DNA of 8,538 nucleotides. Origin: JAYWIG01 sp043789035. GTDB taxonomy: Bacteria > Pseudomonadota > Gammaproteobacteria > Burkholderiales > Burkholderiaceae_E. Every line of letters begins with the position of its first letter. Position 1 is the stretch's first letter. Below the pieces are notes generated by a model, which searched no databases, was not told where the DNA came from, and worked only from the letters and a program-made list of their open reading frames with translations. Positions 1 through 4,667 of this stretch are shown here, one piece after another. The stretch covers positions 1 through 8,538 of the forward strand of contig JAYWIG010000286.1 in assembly GCA_043789035.1 (NCBI GenBank), given 5' to 3'. A program made the translations under genes and the position numbers.

Positions 1-29
1 TAGTTAGCGAAATGCGTGGGACTAGATGA
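1..29 (+). CDS. C-terminal tail of a probable antitoxin gene (5' end outside window)
   Basis: The third reading frame is open from the window edge and ends in a TGA at 27-29, giving the residues VSEMRGTR before the stop. This stop overlaps the ATG of the PIN-domain gene as ATGA, the usual arrangement of an antitoxin followed by its VapC toxin. The other two forward frames carry stops at 1-3, or at 5-7 and 23-25. Only nine codons are visible, so the antitoxin family (AbrB/VapB, Phd or other) cannot be judged. The call rests on the overlap and on the type of the downstream gene. Confidence 0.4.
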
Positions 30-460
30 TTTTATTTTGCGACACCTCTGCTTTGGTTAAGCTTTATGTCGACGAGCAACATAGCGCTTGGACAAAGGAG
101 CAGACCAATTTAGCAACCCTCTGTGTAGTGAGCCAAATAACTTGGGTTGAATCCTGCGCAGCATTTGGGTTGAAGTATCGCACTCAAGAGATTACATTAG
201 TTGAGCAACGAAAAGCTTTGAAGCGGTTAAGCGCCGAGTGGGAAATGTATTCACGACTAGCGATTGACAATAAACTGCTTGAAGAAGCTGGTGAACTGTC
301 GTTGAAAGTGGGCCTGCGTGCGTACGACAGTATTCAGCTCGCCAGTGCCTACAGGGCATTTGAACAGGTCGGTAAAACGCTCGCGTTTTGTTGTTTCGAT
401 AAACAGCTTTGTAGAGCTGCGAAGGGTTTGGGTTTAAGAGTTGTTACTCCAATCGCATAA
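26..460 (+). CDS. vapC: VapC-like PIN-domain ribonuclease toxin
   Basis: This is a 144-residue single-domain PIN protein, the normal size for VapC toxins, which are Mg2+-dependent RNases neutralised by a cognate antitoxin. The expected acidic residues are all present: D6 in the opening strand (FCDTSALVKLY), E42 (WVESCAAF), D101 (RAYDSIQLASA) and D125 (FDKQL). The domain therefore looks intact and potentially active. The start is chosen because the PIN fold begins within the first residues and because the ATG overlaps the TGA of the preceding frame by 4 bp, suggesting translational coupling to the antitoxin. The RNA target cannot be inferred. Toxin-antitoxin pairs of this kind are often horizontally acquired, but no mobile element is seen here. 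The family call is firm; the toxin role depends on an antitoxin lying mostly outside the window. Confidence 0.88.
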   Translation: MILFCDTSALVKLYVDEQHSAWTKEQTNLATLCVVSQITWVESCAAFGLKYRTQEITLVEQRKALKRLSAEWEMYSRLAIDNKLLEEAGELSLKVGLRAYDSIQLASAYRAFEQVGKTLAFCCFDKQLCRAAKGLGLRVVTPIA

Positions 461-630
461 AACGAAATGAATACCGAATTTGAAATGTTGCACCGATTCT
501 CAATCCCAGCGCTAACCCCAATCTCGTCTGAGCAATTAATCTTTTGCTTGAGCAGCTATAACCCAACCACCAACCGAACTGGATGAGCCTGTAGACCGAC
601 GACACTGGCGTATAAAGAGCCAAAGCTTTT

Positions 631-1092
631 TTACTTATGCGCAGTATCTACAGCCACCAAGCCGCTTGGCCCGATGCCGGTTTCTTGCATGACTACGTCA
701 CCATCACGAGCCCACATAACGTGGGCCACTCCTGCGGGTGTTTGTACGATGGCACCCGTTGGGTAAGCAACCATTGCGGCATCGCTCAGATCGCTACCTG
801 ATGCGTAATACATCGTGCCCTTAAGAACAGTGGTCACGCGTGCATCTGGATGTTTATGGGCGGGAAATCTGCTGCCTAGCGACATCTTGCCGAGTACAAC
901 GTAAAGCCCAGTCGCTGCTGGATTACCGATGTGCACAGAGTTTTGAACCCCGGGAACTGGCGAATCGCGCCATTGAATTGTGTCAAGTGTTTGACCTGTG
1001 CCAGTCGTTTGTGCGAACACGGATGCTGCCGATAATAAGAACGCAAAGCCTACGATGGCTGTCGAGGTGCCAGTGTGTGAAAAAAAATGCAT
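631..1092 (-). CDS. Exported small cupin-domain protein
   Basis: This is a 153-residue protein with a signal peptide of about 27 residues (a hydrophobic stretch ending in SVFA before QTT), so it should be periplasmic. One cupin domain follows. Its first motif contains H79 and H81 (PAHKHPDARVTTVLKG) and its second contains H124 (TPAGVAHVMW), together a plausible three-histidine metal site. The place where many cupins carry Glu or Gln after HxH is occupied by Arg85. The HPDAR...TVLKGT...Y pattern resembles a common family of exported monocupins with no assigned reaction. A GGAG ribosome site lies about 7 bases before the ATG. The gene follows the YHS lipoprotein by 23 bp on the same strand and is probably co-transcribed with it. 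Cupin fold and export are well supported; the function is unknown. Confidence 0.85.
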   Translation of the reverse strand: MHFFSHTGTSTAIVGFAFLLSAASVFAQTTGTGQTLDTIQWRDSPVPGVQNSVHIGNPAATGLYVVLGKMSLGSRFPAHKHPDARVTTVLKGTMYYASGSDLSDAAMVAYPTGAIVQTPAGVAHVMWARDGDVVMQETGIGPSGLVAVDTAHK

Positions 1093-1115
1093 AGTAACTC
1101 CAGATTAAAAATTTA

Positions 1116-1778
1116 TTACGGCCAACCGATTGCCTCTTGGCCCAAGCCAGTCGCTGCCTGCCATACCGGTGGGTTTGTTAAGTTGGGCCAAATGCCGCCG
1201 TTCTGTGGTGCAGGTTTTAGTTGTCCGGGGAATTGCTTCTGCCAGCGAGCATTAAGCTCTTCAGTGTCTTTGTAGTGACCAACCCTAAAGATCATTCGCT
1301 TGATCGATTGCCAGCGCCAACCTGTCGCCTCCATCTCCGATTTCCAAAGGCCATCACCAAAAGCGATGTTGGCCTTTTTGTCTAACGCCCAAGATGATTT
1401 ACTGCCCTCGCCAGAGAAAATAAAAAGACGATCGTCCACGATTTCGAACGAGGTTGGATTGCTGGCCCATTTCATCCCGTAAGCGGCTCCGTTCGAACAG
1501 AAGCCACCGAATTGTGGTTCGAAACGAGAAGCGTTCGCTACAAATATTTCTCGATTGCTTGTGCTCGAAAAATGATAAGTGCGTCCTTCATGCGTAGCTG
1601 CAAGGTTGGATTGCCCCTTAAGTGGGGCAGCGCCAGTGAAGTAGCTTACTGGATCGAACCCTAATAACATAATGTCTAAGTTGGCAGCATCTCGATAAGT
1701 CGCATGTGTTGTGCCACAACCGCTGAGTACGAGGCCTAACATTGCGAGCAAAGCGGTAACAATAAGTCGGATATACAT
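1116..1778 (-). CDS. YHS-domain lipoprotein with C-terminal extension
   Basis: This is a 220-residue protein. A short hydrophobic leader ends in the lipobox LSGC, with Cys21 as the lipidation site. Gly at +2 rather than Asp suggests sorting to the outer membrane. Residues about 35-120 form a YHS-type domain, with GFDPVSYF at 40-47, a central TYHFSS strand, and GGFCSNGAAYG at 91-101 containing Cys94. YHS domains occur alone or inside metal and oxygen enzymes and metal ATPases, and are often assumed to bind metal. Beyond the domain, about 100 residues rich in Trp and aromatic positions (GWRWQSIKRMIFRVGHYK, then a Pro/Trp-rich tail) have no function I can name. No strong ribosome site is visible before the ATG. 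The gene leads a probable operon with the cupin and is divergent from the LysR gene. Confidence 0.85.
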   Translation of the reverse strand: MYIRLIVTALLAMLGLVLSGCGTTHATYRDAANLDIMLLGFDPVSYFTGAAPLKGQSNLAATHEGRTYHFSSTSNREIFVANASRFEPQFGGFCSNGAAYGMKWASNPTSFEIVDDRLFIFSGEGSKSSWALDKKANIAFGDGLWKSEMEATGWRWQSIKRMIFRVGHYKDTEELNARWQKQFPGQLKPAPQNGGIWPNLTNPPVWQAATGLGQEAIGWP

Positions 1779-1908
1779 TTGGCTTTTTAGAGTTGAACCA
1801 ATGGATCGGTATGCAGTTGTAGCGATTTTGCCAAGAATTGTCTGGTCGATAAAGTAGATACAATCGGATTAAATGTTCGTTTTTTTTGCACAATAGATTG
1901 GATATTTT
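1779..1908. promoter_or_regulatory. Divergent promoter region between YHS lipoprotein and lysR
   Basis: This 130-bp gap separates head-to-head genes and must hold both promoters. For lysR a possible sigma70 pair is TTGTCT (1838-1843) and TACAAT (1859-1864). The -10 is good but the 15-bp spacer is short. On the other strand TTGGCA (1834 down to 1829) is a fair -35 without a convincing -10. ATTGT (1837-1841) and ACAAT (1860-1864) form an interrupted dyad that could belong to a LysR operator. A run of eight T (1880-1887) lies nearer lysR and may bend the DNA. LysR regulators typically bind such shared regions. The individual boxes are weak. Confidence 0.45.
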
Positions 1909-2814
1909 TTGGATACTCTGCAAGCTGCTCGCGTATTTATCCGCGTGGTAGAAGCCGCAAGCTTCACTCGCGCAGCGGAGAAACTTTCGCTGCCTAAAAC
2001 CTCGGTTTCAGCAATCATCGGCCGGTTAGAGCTTCTTCTTGGCGTCAAACTATTGAGCCGCACTACACGGTCGCTGAAGCTCACTGACGACGGCTTAACT
2101 TACTACAAAAAAGTGCGTGAACTCGTTGAATCGTTTGACGAACTGGAACTATCGGTTAGTAAGCGAGCAAGCAGCCCCGGAGGGCTTTTGCGCGTTGATA
2201 TGCATGTTTCCATTGGCCGCCATCTGGTGATCCCTGCGCTATCGACTTTTGTCTCACAGCATCCTGAAATTAATCTCGAGTTGGGGCTCACTGAGAGAAT
2301 TGTCAATCTTACGGAGGAGGGCTTCGATATTAAGCTGCACATTGGCGAAGCAAAACCACCTTCGCTCGTTGCACGCGAACTTGCGATAATGAAGCTTGTT
2401 ACTTGCGCTGCGCCGAGTTATCTGCAACGCTTTAGTCCGCCCAAGCGCATTGAAGATCTGAGCCAACATCGATGTGCAGTTTATCGGCTATCCAGCGGCG
2501 GGCGTATCTTGCCATGGCAGTTTCAACAAACCGATAAACCTGTTTTTGTTATACCCGATCACACGATTGCAGTAAATCAAATCGATGGCTTGCTCGACGT
2601 TGCTGCCGCCGGGATGGCCATCATTCGGGTTGGCTTACTCGAAGCAAGAGCGCATTTAGCGGACGGTCGCCTAGTCCGCATCATGAAAAAATTCGATTGC
2701 GATGGACCTAAGATTTATGCGATCTATCCGCCAGTTCGTTTTCAGCCCTACCGAGTGCGGGTGTTTTTGGAGTGGATTAATGGGGTTTTTAAGGCTGAGA
2801 GTAAGCGAATTTAA
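1909..2814 (+). CDS. LysR-family transcriptional regulator (CrgA-like)
   Basis: This is a 301-residue protein of standard LysR length. The N-terminal winged helix-turn-helix spans residues about 1-60, with the helix-turn-helix near 18-37 (SFTRAAEKLSLPKTSVSAII) followed by the typical LLGVKLLSRTTR segment. The effector-binding domain spans about 92-295 and resembles the CrgA/PBP2 subgroup. The start is TTG: the reading frame is closed by TAG at 1894-1896 and the family's usual MDxLQAxRVF beginning falls exactly at this codon. A weak GGAT site lies about 6 bases before it. It is divergent from the YHS-lipoprotein/cupin pair, so by the usual LysR logic it probably controls them and itself. The ligand cannot be predicted. 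No truncation is seen. Confidence 0.92.
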   Translation: MDTLQAARVFIRVVEAASFTRAAEKLSLPKTSVSAIIGRLELLLGVKLLSRTTRSLKLTDDGLTYYKKVRELVESFDELELSVSKRASSPGGLLRVDMHVSIGRHLVIPALSTFVSQHPEINLELGLTERIVNLTEEGFDIKLHIGEAKPPSLVARELAIMKLVTCAAPSYLQRFSPPKRIEDLSQHRCAVYRLSSGGRILPWQFQQTDKPVFVIPDHTIAVNQIDGLLDVAAAGMAIIRVGLLEARAHLADGRLVRIMKKFDCDGPKIYAIYPPVRFQPYRVRVFLEWINGVFKAESKRI

Positions 2815-3154
2815 TTAGATTATGTTCAGCGTTTTGTTTCGGAGCCAAACCCGAATAAATTCAGTGCTTAAATTGATTTGTAATTTATATCAAATGCTCC
2901 GCTAACCAAGTTAGTGCAGCCTTCAGCACTAAATGACGGCCCTCGATGCTAAAGACGCAGACATCAGTCTTCCGCATATTCTGGTGTTTCGTGTACTACT
3001 TGCACTCGCAATGCCGACGTGCGATGGGGAGGGGGAACTAAGCGATGCATTTTTTGTATCCTGTGATTGTCAAAGTGGCAATCGGCGACGCGCTACGTAT
3101 TGGAACTGGCAACTTTGATACCAGCGAGCGACTGATTGAACAAACTCTATTAAA
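2815..3154. other. Intergenic stretch of 340 bp without a convincing gene
   Basis: This lies between the ends of lysR and tcyP, so it is expected to carry 3' ends only. It starts AT-rich and becomes more GC-balanced after about 2930. It holds two overlapping hairpins (2902-2932), a purine-rich tract of mostly G (3024-3037), an interrupted inverted repeat (TCAAAGT at 3070-3076 with ACTTTGA at 3112-3118), and one short ORF running into tcyP. A 61-codon frame at 2933-3118 has no ribosome site or recognisable domain and I do not count it as a gene. No stem followed by a T-run, hence no clear intrinsic terminator, is visible for either flanking gene. Confidence 0.6.
2902..2932. repeat. Two overlapping, mutually exclusive hairpins downstream of lysR
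   Basis: CTAAC (2902-2906) pairs with GTTAG (2910-2914) across a 3-base loop. TTAGTGC (2911-2917) pairs perfectly with GCACTAA (2926-2932) across an 8-base loop. The two stems share 2911-2914, so only one can form at a time. No T-run follows on either strand, so this is not a standard intrinsic terminator, but it may act as a weak 3'-end structure. Confidence 0.4.
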
Positions 3155-3158
3155 TTAA
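3045..3158 (+). CDS. Doubtful small ORF, 37 codons
   Basis: An ATG at 3045 opens a frame to the TAA at 3156-3158, which overlaps the stop codon of tcyP tail-to-tail by 4 bp. A purine-rich GGGGG block lies 9 bases before the ATG. The product begins MHFLYPVIVKV and contains a reasonably protein-like RIGTGNFDTSERLIEQTL stretch. I recognise no family. It could be a small protein, the remnant of a decayed gene, or chance; chance is the most likely. Confidence 0.15.
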   Translation: MHFLYPVIVKVAIGDALRIGTGNFDTSERLIEQTLLN

Positions 3159-4558
3159 GCAATAACCACTTCAGATTCGTCTAGCTCGATTGCAGCGTCT
3201 CTGTCGAAAACGGCCATATCTGTCTGGCCGAGAATGCGGCTCGTTACGGTTCCCGCCGTGATGGATCCACTAACGTTAAGTGCCGTGCGGCCCATATCAA
3301 TCAGAGGCTCGATAGATATAAGTAGGCCAGCCAGCGCCACCGGAAGATTCATGGCGGACAACACAATGAGCGCTGCAAAAGTTGCGCCGCCGCCCACCCC
3401 CGCCACGCCAACCGAACCAATGGTGACGATTAAGATAAGCTGAGCAATAAAGGCGAATGTGAAAGGATCTATGCCAACAGTTGGCGCGATCATGACTGCC
3501 AGCATTGCCGGGTATAAGCCGGCGCAGCCGTTTTGGCCAATGGTGGAGCCAAAGCTTGCTGAGAAATTTGCGATACCTTCAGGCGTACCCAGCCCCTTAG
3601 TCTGAGTTTGTATATTCATCGGTATAGCGCCCACGCTGCTGCGTGATGTAAATGCAAAAACGAGTACTGGCAGAATTTTCTTAGTGTAATGAATGGGGTT
3701 TAATCCTGCGCTTGCCACGATTGCAAGATGAACGGCAAACATAATAAGTATGGCGCTATAAGATGCCAGCACAAAGCTACCTAATTTTAAAATATCTTCA
3801 TAACTGCTGTCAGCGACTAGTTGAGTCATCAATGCGAAAACGCCGTATGGGGTCAACCGAAGGACCATGGTTACTACCCGCAATATGATGGCTTGAGCTA
3901 CATTGACAAAGCTCTCAAAAGAGGCAAAGACTTGGGGCTTCTTCGTCGCTAAACCTATTGCAGCAATGCCCACAAAAATAGAGAAAATGACTACGGCAAT
4001 TGTCGATGTTTTTCGTCCACCGGTCATGTCTAAAAATGGATTGGAAGGAATAAAGCTCAAAACCATGCTCGGAAAGGTAACTGCCTTAGCTGCGCCAAGT
4101 GAGCCTTGTAAATATTGCCCTCGCGCCACCTCCGCTGCAGTCGCCGTAAGGCCGACAGCTGTCAAGCTGAATAGTTTGGCCATTAGGATGCCAACGGCCG
4201 CAGCCACCATTGTGGTCAGCATTAGCGTGCCGATTGTCAGTGCACTAATCTTGCCAACAGAGTACGCACCTTTTAGCTTCAAAATCGCACCGATGATAGA
4301 CGCCATGATCAGTGGCATCACAATCATTTGTAGAAGCTTTACATAGCCGAGGCCAATGATTTCGAGATATGAGCCGGTAGCCACGATGATGGGTGACTCT
4401 GCGCCGTATAAATAATGAAAAACGCCGCCTAGCAATATGCCAAGAGCCAATGCCGAGAAAACTCTTTTGCTAAAGGAAATGTGCTTTTTTTGCATACCGT
4501 ACAGAAGCGCACAAATGGCAAGTGCTGCGAGTAGATTGAGCGTTATTTGTAATGTCAT
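3155..4558 (-). CDS. tcyP: L-cystine symporter, TcyP type (dicarboxylate/amino acid:cation symporter family)
   Basis: This is a 467-residue inner-membrane carrier, the normal length for the TcyP/YdjN branch of the DAACS family, which imports cystine driven by cations. The N-terminus (short hydrophobic helix, then SFSKRVFSALALGILLG) matches that branch. Family landmarks in order are a serine-rich re-entrant hairpin with SRSS at 305-308, the TM7 region NFSASFGSTIGQNGCAG (331-347), a glycine-rich second hairpin around 382-406, and TM8 with D421, R424 and N428 (DMGRTALNV). The IGQNGCAGLYPAM segment is typical of cystine carriers rather than GltP or DctA. No good ribosome site is seen close to the ATG; the nearest, AGAGAGG, is 13 bases away. 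It is divergent from the copper ATPase operon. Cystine supply and copper stress are linked through thiols, but shared control here is only an inference. Confidence 0.9.
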   Translation of the reverse strand: MTLQITLNLLAALAICALLYGMQKKHISFSKRVFSALALGILLGGVFHYLYGAESPIIVATGSYLEIIGLGYVKLLQMIVMPLIMASIIGAILKLKGAYSVGKISALTIGTLMLTTMVAAAVGILMAKLFSLTAVGLTATAAEVARGQYLQGSLGAAKAVTFPSMVLSFIPSNPFLDMTGGRKTSTIAVVIFSIFVGIAAIGLATKKPQVFASFESFVNVAQAIILRVVTMVLRLTPYGVFALMTQLVADSSYEDILKLGSFVLASYSAILIMFAVHLAIVASAGLNPIHYTKKILPVLVFAFTSRSSVGAIPMNIQTQTKGLGTPEGIANFSASFGSTIGQNGCAGLYPAMLAVMIAPTVGIDPFTFAFIAQLILIVTIGSVGVAGVGGGATFAALIVLSAMNLPVALAGLLISIEPLIDMGRTALNVSGSITAGTVTSRILGQTDMAVFDRDAAIELDESEVVIA

Positions 4559-4593
4559 AACAATGAGTTTGCCTCTCTACTGAAGTCTCATCG

Positions 4594-4607
4594 GTGCGCT
4601 GGCGCAC
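4594..4607. repeat. Short palindrome GTGCGC-TG-GCGCAC
   Basis: This is a perfect 6-bp inverted repeat with a 2-base centre in the tcyP/copA intergenic region. It lies too far from any T-run to be a terminator, so an operator half or a chance palindrome are the options. Confidence 0.35.
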
Positions 4608-4628
4608 AGTCAGCTGCTAGGTTGACTG
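4607..4628. repeat. Interrupted dyad CAGTCA-N10-TGACTG, candidate operator
   Basis: Two 6-bp arms (4607-4612 and 4623-4628) are separated by 10 bases, so the arm centres are 16 bases apart, about one and a half helical turns. The right arm overlaps the possible -35 TTGACT of the ATPase operon, a position where a bound regulator could affect transcription. The regulator is unknown. Confidence 0.35.
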
Positions 4629-4657
4629 AGATTATTGGCGCTCGCTATTTGGCCGTG

Positions 4658-4663
4658 AGGAGG
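4658..4663 (+). promoter_or_regulatory. Strong ribosome binding site of the copper ATPase gene
   Basis: AGGAGG lies 4 bases before the ATG at 4668. It is the only consensus-strength site in the window and it fixes the start of the ATPase. Confidence 0.8.
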
Positions 4664-4667
4664 CAGT

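Larger units (their letters stand above)
4559..4667. promoter_or_regulatory. Divergent promoter region between tcyP and the copper ATPase operon
   Basis: This 109-bp gap lies between head-to-head genes. It carries two inverted repeats side by side (4594-4607 and 4607-4628), described separately. A possible -35 for the ATPase gene, TTGACT (4622-4627), lies inside the second repeat, but the sequence 17-19 bases downstream is a poor -10. I see no convincing CueR-type operator with a stretched spacer, and no regulator gene adjoins this region. Confidence 0.45.

Noticed and set aside
616..629. Possible plus-strand terminator (AAAG.GC / GCTTTT followed by T-run) beside the cupin stop
   Set aside because: The stem is only about six pairs, needs a bulged A, and is AT-rich. 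The T-run lies partly inside the pairing, so chance is likely.
840..1094. 84-codon plus-strand ORF opposite the cupin gene
   Set aside because: It lies antisense to a gene with clear signal peptide and cupin motifs, has no recognisable domain, and is a frame shadow.
2933..3118. 61-codon plus-strand ORF in the lysR-tcyP gap
   Set aside because: No ribosome site, no known motif and a composition unlike its neighbours. It is noted only as part of the intergenic stretch.
3903..4346. 147-codon plus-strand ORF opposite tcyP
   Set aside because: The opposite strand encodes a membrane protein with conserved motifs throughout; long antisense frames over such genes are common.
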